Shown piece by piece: positions 13,822 to 27,000 of a DNA stretch of 64,000 bases (its first letter is position 1; each line of letters begins with the position of its first letter). The translations under genes and the position numbers were made by a program. The notes beneath the pieces were generated by a model. The model saw only the letters and a list, made by a program, of their open reading frames with translations, had not been told where the DNA came from and made no database searches. Source of the DNA: Gordionus sp. m RMFG-2023 (taxonomy: Eukaryota; Nematomorpha; Gordioida; Chordodea; Parachordodidae); NCBI RefSeq assembly GCF_954871325.1, contig NC_088777.1, positions 42,571,366 through 42,635,365 on the forward strand. The letters run 5' to 3'.

Positions 13822-15829
13822 CAGGGGCGTCGCTAGCCTTTATAATCTCAGGGGGCTCAACTAAAAAAAATTTATGAGGGCTTCGCCCCCCATATCCCCC
13901 ATTTTGCGGCCCTTCGGCCCGCTTTTATAGTAATATATATGACTTTTTTAAAATTTGTTATCTCTGAACAATTATTCTGAATTTCGTATTTTGTATAATA
14001 TGCAAACAAAATAAACTGGCAAAAAAATAAATAAAACAATACAAGATATTTCTAAAAATAATATTTTTTATTACAAAATCTATATATTATAGTATAAAAT
14101 ACTTTCGATTGCTAATATAAAAAAAAATTTACCACTAAAGAATTACAAGTGATAAAAAAGATTAATTAATTCATACATATACCTCAATTGACTATGATTT
14201 TTAAAAACCACATAATGCAATAATATAATTCTTAGCAACTTACATTGACAAAAGGTTACCAAACTAATATAACTCTCTGTTACCATTTTAGACAATGTTT
14301 ATAGAATGGAATAATAAGGAAATATTTATACGCATAAACCATATCAACAATTTTTGAAGAGAGTATAAACGACCAATCCAAATCATAAAACTATATAGTG
14401 GTTAGAGCTTCCTTTTAGATGACATGATGGAAGCTAGATAAGTAATCGAGAAAATAATTGTGAGATATTAAATTTCTAAAAGATTGTCTTCCATTTTATA
14501 GTATATAAACAACTACACATTTGACCATTATTGTTTATCTAAAATATGCAATCATATGCTCTCAGCGGTTGTAGTAATAATCTTAAATTACATAGCAACA
14601 CAAATAATAGATGCTGGTTAATTTGCAGAAATAGCCATGACACTCACGATGTAAGCAAATATCAAAATTTATTATGTTGGATAAATTGATAAAATAAAAA
14701 CCTAAAATCGTTGGGAAAAATAATTATGCAAATATATTGAAGCCTGGAGTTATTTATATAGCAATGCCATATTAGAAATGAAACATTTTCTAACTATAAA
14801 ATAAGGACCAGAATGATATGATGAAACAATTAAGAATTTATATATTGTCGCACCACCGTGGTATATTATATTTTATAATAATAGTAGTTTGTAATAATAT
14901 CAAAAATATACTTGTATTAAAAATTTAGCTCAAAACTGTTTTTCGAAACAGAAAATAATAGCTTTCTTAAAAACACGTAAAAAAATAGAAAAAAGGATAT
15001 CAAATTTATTACATCTATTGCAAAATGAATAATAAAAAGTTTAATTTTTAAAATAATTTATAAATAAATAGATGGCGTTAAATATTGAATGCAAATTGTT
15101 TTTATATTTATTATCAAAACCATTTATTAGTAAAATTAATTATAATATTAGCTGTAATATAATATATAACTGTCAAATACGTCTATAAAAGTTATACTTT
15201 ATCTAATATTTTATAAACAACTGTAAATAGTAGAGTATATTAACTTTATGTCTACTTACTTTTTATAAAAAAGTCTCTGATACATATTTGGACCTTGAAA
15301 ATTTTAGGAATAGGTATGATAATATTAAAAATAAATATACAGTTGATTAGTCATTTTGAACTCGGCTAATTACAATATTGAATTTGTTAATTTTCAAATA
15401 ATATATGATTATATCTATTTAATTAGGGTTATATAATAATTTAAATAATAAAAGTCAATTAAACTTCAACTGTTAAAGCTAAATTAATATTTAGTGAGTT
15501 ATTAATAATATATTTTTAATACAGAATTTGATTGCAAGCTGATATAGTGAAAATATAACTTATATGTATTAATCTAATTTAATAATCAAAATAGTATTCA
15601 TTTAAGAAAAATTTAAATATTCTTATTAATTTTTAAATAATAAAATTAAATCTATATATTACTTAATAAAATTATAAAAGAAATCATTCAGAGGGCAATC
15701 AATAAAAATTTTTTTTTGTTCTAAGGGATATTATGGAGCCATTAAAAAAATTTTTTTTTGCTTCAGGGGGCTTTCAAATTTTTCAGGGGGCTCGAGCCCC
15801 TGCGCCCCCTCCCCCTAGCGACAACACTG
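13822..15829. mobile_element. Large non-autonomous hAT-like element, family B (CAGGGGCGTCGCTAG ends)
   Basis: A 2-kb element starting CAGGGGCGTCGCTAGCC and ending CTAGCGACAACACTG, so the ends are inverted repeats with mismatches. It is flanked by GCTCTTTT (13814-13821) and GCTCGTTT (15830-15837), an 8-bp target duplication with one mismatch. Both termini carry GC-rich blocks (AGGGGGCT, GCCCCCTC) while the 1.7-kb interior is AT-rich and non-coding. A shorter, more decayed relative lies at 57.3 kb. Confidence 0.7.
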
Positions 15830-15837
15830 GCTCGTTT

Positions 15838-18637
15838 GTGTTGTTGCAAACAACAGAGCTACACGTGATTATTCTACGCCCATCAAACTGGGTAAAAGTG
15901 ATATATGGCGGTAAATTAAAAAGTGAAAAGAATCATCTACTAATTTTTAGGCAAGCTGCAGTTACCTCTGCGCACATAAAGAGTAGCTTTTTGCGAACTC
16001 CTATGGGCATTAAAAAGATAGCCACTAGCCCATACCCACTCTAAAGGATTTTTTTATATTTTGGTATTGTTGGGAATCTAGGAATTATATCGCAAGAATT
16101 TATTTATTATAATTATAAGTAATAATAGTTAATATTAATTGGTATTACGTAATAATATTACAGGTATAGGTCTGGAAAGGTTAAAATAAATTTTTACTGA
16201 ATATAGGTTTATAACTAAGTTCATGTAAGAGATTAGTACTGAAATCGCTTTGTCATATAAAAATATTCAAACTTTTTTTTATATATAATAAGCATTGAAT
16301 TCGGATTTATCTTAAATTGATAAAATTTGTTATATGTTATTTAAACTCTGTTCCTTCACAAGAAATTCATACAAACAAATTGATTTCAATTATCAATTGC
16401 TCAAGTTTAATATCCATGGCAATAAAAAGATAGTTTAAAATAGTGGGTATTATATTATCACTCCATATCAATGGAATATAACAAAGTAGCAATAATAATC
16501 AATAAAAAAATGTCAGCTTACCTTTTATTTTTTATTCGTTCGTTCATTAAAACCATGCTGCTTCGATATTCAGAAAAAAATATTAAAACATCTTTTAAAT
16601 GTAATATTCTTTATTTATTATTGTATCAAAAATATGCATTTTTATTTACTAATGAAATGTTTTTACTTAATCAAAATTTGATTAAAATTTAATATATTTA
16701 TCTAGATATAAAGTATACAACTCAATCTCAATTTAAAGAAAAAGGCTTGGAAAAAATAAAAATTAATAATGCTCAAAGTGAGAAAATAAACATTATTATA
16801 GTTTTTAATTATGCACTGAAATTTTTGCCAATAATAAAATGATCTGGTTATTAATGTGTATAATTTAGACATAAGATTATCAATTAATTTTAATGACTAT
16901 CTTGTAATGTTAAATAAAATAGGTTTTTGAACAAAAATATTTAAAAGATAGGTCAACATCCTCAGATAAAATTAAACTATCTTTGGATCAGTTTTTTGGA
17001 CTATTTTTTCTTTTTCTGATATTCACGCATAATAATTTTGTATTATTACAAGTATTACTGTTATATTTTAAGATATTATGCACAAGAATTAACTGCCAAT
17101 CTGGTGCTAATTTTAAGCTATACACATTTATAAACAGTTCATTTTAAGATTGGCAAAAATATTGGAGTAACCATAATTATCATTATATTTTATGACAATA
17201 AAATCACAATTGTTATTTAAATTACATAAATTCAATGATGTTTTTATTATTAACACTGACTATTATATCATTTATATAATACCTGACAATATTTTACAGG
17301 GAAACCATTTAGGAAATGTTTATATTAAATTTTTAATTTTGAATTAAATTGGATTTTTAATTTAAAACCATTCTTATAACTTATTATTTCAAAAGAACGA
17401 ATATCCTATTTATAATCCTATTTATTAAAAAAATAGTATTTATAATAATTTAATCTTCTATAAACATTAATATATAATGTCTTAATATAAATTTCCATCA
17501 TAATGTTGTTAAACTAGTTATTTATCCTTAATATATTATTTAAATATAAGGAACTAAATAAATTGGCTTATTTATAATACGAAAATTAGGGTTCTCCAAA
17601 ATACCTTTTAAATAAAGTGGGTTTAGCTATAGAATTGAAAAAAATAATAAAGAGAATCAAGCAATTTATAAGTTATATATATATATTTAACTAAGATATG
17701 ACCAAATAATAAAATCGGGTTTTAACACTAGTATCAATATCGGTTCAAAGCTTAATATCAATGCACCTCTGATTTTTTTTAAAAAATTTATTTAAATACA
17801 TAAAAAATTTAATATTTTTTTTTGATTGTAAAAAAATAATATTTTACAAATAAACAATATTAGCGCTTCGTTTCTAGCAAAATATTAAAATATATCAATT
17901 TGTTTCACAAAATTTAATATCTTATTTAAAAATTTAAGCCCGAACCGCCAAATTTTTCCGACCGGGCCTAGATTTGCATATCTCTAATTTCAATCACAAT
18001 TTTTTTGCTTAAAAAATATTTGATCTTAAATATCTTCAATTTTAGTATCTTAAAAAAATTTCACTCTAAAGATTTCAAACTGGTTTTTTAAATAGATTTT
18101 TTTAGATATAGTTTAGAAAAATTAACGCTTAAATAAAATAAAAAAATAAGAATTGGAACATTTTATAAATAAAATATTACACTGTATTATGAAGTTTGAA
18201 GGGAAAAAAAAATTTATCAAAAATTCTAGTTTTGATTTTAAAAAGACTTTATTGATGAAAATTGCTTATAAATGATTTTAATAAGTCAAAGTATAAAATA
18301 TCAAAAAATACGAGTCGCAAACTTTTGAAACTTTAAAGGAAAAAAAATATATGAACCTTTTTTTAATATAAAAATAAAAATATGTCCAAAAAATATTCCT
18401 AGAGTATTTTAAAAAATACAATTTAATTTGAAGTTTTAAGCGAATTTTTTAAAATAGATTTTGGACTTAGTCTAAAAAAGATTTTGACATTTACAGATAT
18501 AATGTGATCAAAAATCTTCAAACTCTGATTTGAATTTTTTTATATTTTTTTTAAAAAAGATGGCTAATTTCTGCGAATATTATTATTATTTTCTTTTTAA
18601 AAACCTTTTCCTATCTCACCAACGGCAAAAAAAAATT
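15838..18637. other. Intergenic DNA upstream of POLRMT
   Basis: No exon was recognised. An open frame over 15733-16044 straddles the end of the family B element and its continuation (about 15850-16044) is less AT-rich, but matches no protein I know. A truncated family A MITE end lies near 17940-17986. An upstream POLRMT leader exon could be in this stretch but was not identified. Confidence 0.4.
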
Positions 18638-18732
18638 AATCGATTCCTAAAAATAATAAAGATAAAAAATCGCTATCTGTCACAACATCACAAGGCAACG
18701 CAGAGGGACATGAACCACAACAAGTAATCGAT

Positions 18733-21052
18733 ATGATCAAATTCAATACTGACATCATATCCTCTAATGTTCCCCCAATACTCACCCCTAAAAATGCTTC
18801 TGAAGCGGATATTAATTTACCGAATGAAGCGAAGCATGCCCGCAAAACCAAAGAATCTATCCTTCACGAAGAGGACTATTTTAGAATGAAACATGAAATA
18901 AGCGCCAAAAAGAGTAATAATAATCGACCTTCCTTCCAAGCCGATTCCATAATGGAACGAATTTGCGAAAACAGGGTACAAGTGAACGGGGAACGGGATT
19001 TCGTGTTTCCCGACAAAATGACAAAAATGGAGAAACAACATTTGCAAAAAATAACGGAGTTAAACAAGATCTCCTATCAATTGGTCGAAACACACGCTAA
19101 AAACGTGGGCTTCAACGAGAACTTGAAATTTTTTGTCAAGGGCTGCATTCACGCTACTCAGGTAAATATATCAACAACAACCATTTTTTAAAATGGCATG
19201 GTATCAGAGCAGGAAAGGTTCATAGTAATAACTGAGATTTTATAGTTTGAATATTAAATTTTATGATGAAATTTTATTTAAAAAAATCCAATAGAAGATT
19301 CAAATTAATCACGTGACCTCTATAAAAATGTGCATTTTAAAATTTCATTTTCATTACTTATAATAAGGATAAAAACTTTTTTTTAAAAAAATAAACAAAT
19401 CCGGCAATGAAGCTTAACAAATTAGATCTGAATCACTGCATCATGAATACCGCGGTTAAGGATAAATACGTTCGACAAATAGAGGGAATGTGTTCTAAGC
19501 AAAGATTTACATCGGCCCTCAACCTCATAAATAGGCTCTCCAGTAGAGGAATCTTTGTTTCAACCGACCTCATTTTACCCTTGATCAAATCGATCATAGT
19601 CAACGATTACTATTGCAGAAAATACTTTTTACCCCGATTTTTTGTAACCATTCATAATATGGTAAGATAATATACACAAAAAAATGTCTCGGACAAAAAG
19701 ACACAGGGCAAAAATTGACAGGATAATAATAATCCCCATTTATTTTACAAAATTTTTTTAAAAGAGTTCTAAAATCTCTATTGTAATATTTTTGCCTGAT
19801 GCCGGTGACTTTTTGCCTGATTCTTTTTTTGTCCTAATCTTTTAATTTGTTTAAGAAACCTGATAGGATGATTAATACTTGCAAATGCAAACTTACAGAT
19901 AATTGTTTTGTTATATAGTCATTAATACGTCAGCTAAGCAAAATCTCAAATGGCCTATGAAGACCCCCCCCCCCCATCTAGATAATTATATTTTTTTATT
20001 ATTCTGGAGGGGGGTATTTTATACACGTCAATCTTTCTGTTGATGACCGAATAGCTAGTTCTAAAACCGAACCATTGACCTTCGCTTCCACAATTTTTAC
20101 TTTTCACTACCTTCAAAATAAAATTATTCAGGGCTATCCTATAACTATGTTGCTTAGACAATTAACCGATGTCGATGAGAAATATCTAGAGAAATTGGCA
20201 AAATACATCGCTGAATATTTGAACGTTGATATGGCTTACCTCAAGTCCAAAAATTTTTACCCTTCTCCTTCTTCCGAAGCGACTTCCGAAGAATTGGAGT
20301 ACATACCTCTAGAATGTTCTTCCCACGATAAAATGGCCGACAATATTGACTGCATAATGAATATCGACACTAATTCTGACCTTATTACAGAAAATTTGGT
20401 AATTTTTAAAAAAATATATATATTTTTTTTAATTTAATGTAATTAGATAGTAATTTTGTTATTTTTATTAGGGTAATAAATAAGAAGACTTTACAAATAT
20501 ATTCTAAATTTATTTATAAAATATACATTAGATCAATAAAGCTCAAGGCACTCTCGTACATATGGGCATGAAATCTCATAAAAAGTTATGCAGCGCATTA
20601 CTAAGGCAGGATAAATCAACTATCAATACAGTTGCATCGATAAAACCCTTCAATTATTTGCTAGAAATATACGCGAAATATGTTATAAAATTTATAAACC
20701 TATTCCTTTTATAAATCTCAATTGATAAGGCTTTCGAGGGTTATTTTTCGATTTTTTTACCGAAATTTACAAGATGATTCTTATAAACAGCTGAGTTGGT
20801 TTTTTTAAAAAGTATATTATTATATTATCAAATTTTTTAAATGATAAAGTTATAATAAATGACCCCCAAAATATTTATTAGGGCCTGATAGAAAACATGC
20901 GTTACATGTATCATATGATAAAATTTCTTGATATCAAACCGGACGTTCAAACCTTTGCCCATTTTTTGGAATGCATAGGTAGACATGACATCAAACCCGA
21001 GCTAGAAAAGATTAAGTTTGCAGAGTGTCTCATGAAAGAGATTGAAAAATTG
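18733..21052 (+). CDS. POLRMT: POLRMT exons 1-5: N-terminal and PPR region
   Basis: Proposed exons: up to 19161, 19413-19661, 20132-20398, 20532-20681, 20882-21052, all joined in phase 0 with donors such as GTAAAT and GTAAGA. Exons 4 and 5 read through as [13 protein letters not shown] then [34 protein letters not shown], which aligns with the human pentatricopeptide segment ending LSYAAALQCMGRQD. Exons 1-3 are poorly conserved and rest on open frame, composition and splice sites; exon 3 has an acidic, Ser-rich insert. In the family the PPR region lies N-terminal to the polymerase and its role is less clear than that of the catalytic core. Confidence 0.8.
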
Positions 21053-24000
21053 GTAAATAATAATTATAAGGGAAATTTATAAATTGGGGTAAAATAATTG
21101 GGAAAAAGAACGTGGGCATAAACAGAAAGCTTAAAATGGAAGCAAAATATTGGTATAATCCGATTTAGACGTAACCACATTAACTTAAATATATTTGGTC
21201 TTTTTTTTTGGTTTTTGAAAATTCACAATGAAAATTTTCAAATATTATGCCTACTTTCTAGCAATCAAATTGCTCTTCTTTATATTCACAAAAGTAGAAA
21301 AAAATTAAAAAACTCATGTGAAGTATAGTAAGTGGCCAAGCAAAATAATTTCTTAATTTATTACGCAAGTCATTTTTATTTCGAGATTACACCAAATTTT
21401 AACTCCAAAAAAAAATATGATATATAACAAACAAAATGATAAGCTAGAAAATTTATTAGATTTCTGGGGTCAGATTATCAAAACGATAAATTTGGGAAAA
21501 CTATAAAACGGGATTGTTTTTTCCATACTCCAACTATTTTATTGAATATTTGAATCTTTTAAAACACGAAAAATATAAAATATAAGTCATATTCGTTAGA
21601 CGACATACTTCTCCAAGGTAACTACATATCCGATGAACCTCAATATATCATCAAAGTATATATTTTTTTGAAAAAATAATTTTTATACCGTATTTTATAA
21701 TATTTTAATTCTTTTGTATAACTAAAATAAGAAGTATTTAAATATTTACTTTGATATATAATTTTGTTTATATATACAATTTGTCATATACTTTTATATT
21801 TTTAAAAGGCTGTCAAAATGGTACGACCTAATTTTGCCCCTAGGAAACCTTGCATTATCCACGAATACGATATGTCTATATTTAAAGATTTGCCTTTATC
21901 CAAAACTGTAAATTAAAAAAAAAAAAATTATTATTTACAAAAATAAAATTGTTATACAAAATATTGTATCAAAGTTAAATAATAAAATTATTACGAATTA
22001 AATATAATTCGAGTCGCTATATACTTAAAATCAAAGATTGAAAATAAATGTTAAAAAAATTTTTGAACAAAAATCTTTGAAGATATTTTTTGAAGAAGAG
22101 AGGTTTTTAATCAAATTTTAAAAATACCAAAATCTTTTATAAGTAAATCTCTTGTAATTTTCATGCAGAAAATAATTTTTAAGATGAAGTCAAATATTTT
22201 TGCTTTAAATATATAAAATGTAATTGTATTTTTGAGATATAATAAATTTAGGAAAAGATGATTTTGAAAGAAAATATTCTTTATTATCAGACAAATTCTT
22301 CATTTGGTATTTTTGATTTTTTAAAATTGGACGGGCTGGGTTAAAATTTAAAATATTTTTTAAAGTAGGGTGATCATGGGCGGGTTGAATTTTTAATATA
22401 TTTTAGGCGAAATGAGCAGAGCTGATATGAATTTATTAAAAATAATAGCTTTATTTCATAATTTTACATATTATATATGTTTAATTAAAAATACATTAAA
22501 ATAAATAAATTAAAAATAATAGCTTTATTTCATAATATTGCATATTATATATGTTTAATTAAAAATACATTAAAACAAATAAATAAAGAACCAAACCAGC
22601 CATTAAAATAATTTTTAGACATTGGGCGGGTTAAATGAAATTTATGGATAAATAAATGTGCGGGCGGATAAATTAAAAAAAATATAAGGGTTAAAAAAAT
22701 TATAGCGAATGGGCAGGCTTTTTGGGTAAAAACCCAACCATTGCAGAGCTCTGATTCAAACCATGTTTGGCTAGACTAGATAATTTCCTTCAAAGATTAT
22801 GTTTAAATAGATATCCATAACTCAAATTTTCTAAGTTCAGGATGGACAGTCTTATCCGAAATGGTTCCAATAATTAATATACCAGGGTTTTATAGCATAG
22901 ATATTTGTTATAGGTCAAAACAGTTATATATAGTGATGACTTTCTTATGCACTCCACCCCTCTCGCTATTCATTTTATATAGACTGATTTATTAATATTT
23001 GATCTAACATGTTTTCATTAAATAAAATTACAGCTACCCCGTCAATCCATAAAAGCAAAACACGATGTCAAAGAGGATACCAAACGTTATAATATGCCTT
23101 ATGCGGGACTAATTGATAAGTCAACATTTATGAATTGCTTATCTGAACAACTCGAATCGGAAATCGGTGGCCATGTTGATATCAAATCTATCTTCAATCC
23201 TACCCCTAACAACAGCCTTGACAAAAAAGGATCGTTAATGATTTCGGCCGCCAAAGATAAAGATTTACTTACTAAATTTAAAGATATTCCCAAAGACGAA
23301 AAGCAAGAAAGCAAGAAGAATGTAAGATTGATGAATCTATACATTGTATATTATATAGGGATATTTTCGAGGATTTATGAATATTTGGTATAATATCAAT
23401 ATTTATATCTGGCTTTTGCATTTTATTATCTTTATTTTTTATAAAAAAAATTAAAAGTATTTAACTACATATAAAAATTCTATTTCTTATAACAAAATTT
23501 AAATCTTATTCATTTTAATAACCTTTACATATTATATCACAATAAGGTTATTATCAAACAAGATTTTCATAAATCATAATATAATATATTTCAAATATTT
23601 ATTTAATTTTTTACTTTACATACCTTTAAAAAGTAAATAGTGGCAATAAAAGAAATATTTGCTAATTAGAACATAATGCTTATCAAATCAAAATACCTTC
23701 TTTATTCATCTTATTAATTAAATATATTGTATTAAATACTAAACAATATATATAGCAGATTCAATCAGCCTACTGCAAAAAGTTAGACGCGGAGCGGAAA
23801 AAATGGCAAGAAACTTTGATGGAAGCTTTTAAAACCAATTTGCTAAGCATGAAACAGGAATGGGAAGCTAGAGGTTAATGTTCAATTTTAGTTTTTCATT
23901 TTATTTAACCTTATTTGTTAATTATAAATAATGTGTTCATACTTCAATTTTAGTTCAGTTAAAAGATGCAATATAATATAAATAAATTTCATTAATGAAA

Positions 24001-27000
24001 AGTGACATATTTAAGTTCCTGAACATTCTTTATAGTGGCAACGTGTTAATTATTATAATAAATTTAGAAATATCTTGAAATATTTTTTATTACCATGTGA
24101 CAATTTTCTTTGAAAATATAATATTTATTATGGAAACACATGAGATGTGAGAATAGTATTATTGTATCAGTTTTCTCTAATTGTTGATATTTAATACAAT
24201 GCATTTAATTTTTGTATCAAATAAGAGATATTTAGAATTTAAAATACTTTTTATAAAAAAATTTATATTTAAAAAAAAACAACAAAGGTTTAAAAAGTGG
24301 CTTTCAATTCTTAAATCTTTATCCACTCCTCAAGATTTTACCGCCTCAATTTTACGTCGATCTAATGTTAAATGTAATTTTCAATTATTTATTTTCTCAC
24401 TTTACTCCATCTCAAGCATAATCGCTTAGATCTTATAATTTGGGCCTGCGAAAGAGTCAATACGTTTTCCTCTCTTTAGATCACCATTGCTACTTGTACA
24501 TTCATACATTGTTGTATTATTAACTTATAATAATAGTATTATAAATTCTACAAGAAAACACATGTTTTCATAATAAAATAATTTGCATGTTCTATTAATA
24601 AATTTGTATACCGTGATGTATTTTCTTTCGGTTGTTAAACAATTTTATTTATTATAAAACTTGAATTAAAATAATTTTAAAACCCCCTTAAAGTAATTAA
24701 ATGTATTGTAATTCTTATAAAAAATTAGGAAATAGAATATTTATCAACTAGCGCTCAATTTTATAGCCCCTCGAGTTTATTCCTCTACAAACAAATGGGG
24801 ATGAGAATCAATCAAAAATACGTGGTTCATCAAAAATTGATGAAAGGATTTAAGGATAAGGTTGTAATAAAACTATTATTACTTTACCATTTTATTTATT
24901 ATACGGTGAATCATTCTAATAATTTTTCTCAAGTGAAATATTTTATAAAATTATTTTGGAATTCAAAATCAAGAACTCCAAAAAAAGGGTGCTCCAAGTT
25001 TTGAATATTTTTTCTGTAAAAAAAATTTTGAAAGAGGATTACTATCTGATTTCGGTTCTTTAGAATTCGATTTTGGCGCAATTATAGGTTCTTCCAAAAA
25101 CTCTGTTTTAATAACAGAGACCTGTAGAGGTATTATTTGCATGGGCCGGCCCAGATTATTTTTAAAAAATTCTTTCGGCCCGGCTCGGGTTTTATATTTT
25201 CAGGCCTGGCCCGGATTTTTTAAAAATTTGCATTTATTTTTAATTTTTATAGCTAATGACGATTTAAAATATTCGGTTTTAAAATATACTGGGTATTTAT
25301 TTTTAAAATTTTTTTAGGCCTAGCAAGGTTGTTTTTAAAAAAAATTATAAGCCTGACCCGGGTATAAAAAATAGGCTAGGCCCGACCCGAGTATATTTTA
25401 AAAAATTACAATACATCCAGGCCCGCGTACCCGGACCCGACTAAGGCCGGGCCTGCAGATCTCTGAAGAACATATAACTTTTTTGAAAAAATAACGATAA
25501 TAAAAAACTTTTAAAATTATCGCAAAACATTTTTGACATTATAAAGTATATTTAAAGTAATTGTGCTTTTTAATAAATGGTTCCCCTTCCGGTTCCTGAA
25601 ATTTTTTTAAAATGGCTTCCGGTTCTAATAAATTTTTATATTTGTCCTGTCTTCGGTTTCAAATTCTGTTTATCATTATATCCAGAGATGGGGGGTTAAT
25701 TATTATTTTTTGGGTATTGGCTCATTGGTATCATTTATAATAAGAAGTAGCGGCCGATACACTGATCGATACCGCGAATATTGAAATAATACTTGGCATA
25801 TACAAAGCATATTTTTTGAGCCAAATATATTTTGATTCACCACTTTTTTTTAAAATTTTTTGTACAACAATATATATTTTTTTAAAATAAATTTTAAATC
25901 TAAATGTATAATTATTTCTTATAAAATAATTTTTGATTTTAATAATTCTTTAACGATTTATAAAACACCTAAATATAGCTCACGAATATCTACGATAAAT
26001 TCTACGATTATACCCGTAACCTTAAAACCTTTGTCAATCACATACCCAGAACCTTGTGGAATCAGATATGTATTGATCAATTTGAATGGACCCATCATTT
26101 AGTTCATTTTTATAATTTATCATTATTGCTATTTATATTAAAATTTAGGGATTTCATATGTGTTCTTCCTTTCCAAAATGTTAATTCGAATCCGATTGAT
26201 ATTGCCGAGCAGTGTTGTTAAAACTACTTTTAAAAGTAGCGCGCTATTAGCTTTTTTTAAAAAGAGTAGCGAAAGTTGCCGCTACTTAAGAATAAAATTT
26301 TTTTTACATATCTATTTCCGTAAATAAAAAATAGACTCTAATTTCAAATGTATAATATATAATTTATTAATTAAAATTTTCATACTGTCATCCTCAAATC
26401 TACTACTACGATCAAAAGTACAATCTGACTAATCGTTCAATTTAAATAAGATAAATCATCAAATATTATCATTTGAGTATTTTTAGATTGGAAAAAATAT
26501 TTTTTATTTCAAAAATATTATCTATAATAGGTGGCGTTTTTGATCTGGGTAGGGTTAGTTTAAATTATAATAGTAATAGTTAGAATTAATTATATAGAGG
26601 ATAAGTTATGAATGGCCATGTTTGATGACTGGCCAGACCACCACCCTTTAACCTTTTATCTATTGAACCAATTTATCTCAACATTAGAAAGGATTGAAAA
26701 TGTTTTGATAAAATTTATAAATATATAAATAGATGAGTAGTTAATTCTAATAATGTTGACATCCAGATAATTTATAAAATATTATCATTAAATAGATGAG
26801 TCTGATGATAAAATGATATGTTAATATTAATTATTTATTCTAATTTTTAATTTTTAATATAAAGCTTGAATAATATATATGGCCAGTTGAAACATACCAC
26901 GTTTGGACTGAGCCAGAAAATCAACTTTCACATAAACTCATTTAGCTCAAAAACTATTATAGATACAGCTTTGATTTAAATTTTATTTTAAATATTAAGG

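Noticed and set aside
18530-18727. Open frame starting MNFFIFFLKKMANF as a possible POLRMT leader
   Set aside because: It overlaps the real exon in another frame, has no donor site that would join it in phase, and looks like chance AT-rich coding.
25963-26105. Minus-strand open frame [19 protein letters not shown]
   Set aside because: Composition is gene-like but it is short, matches no family I can name, and has no supporting neighbouring exon.
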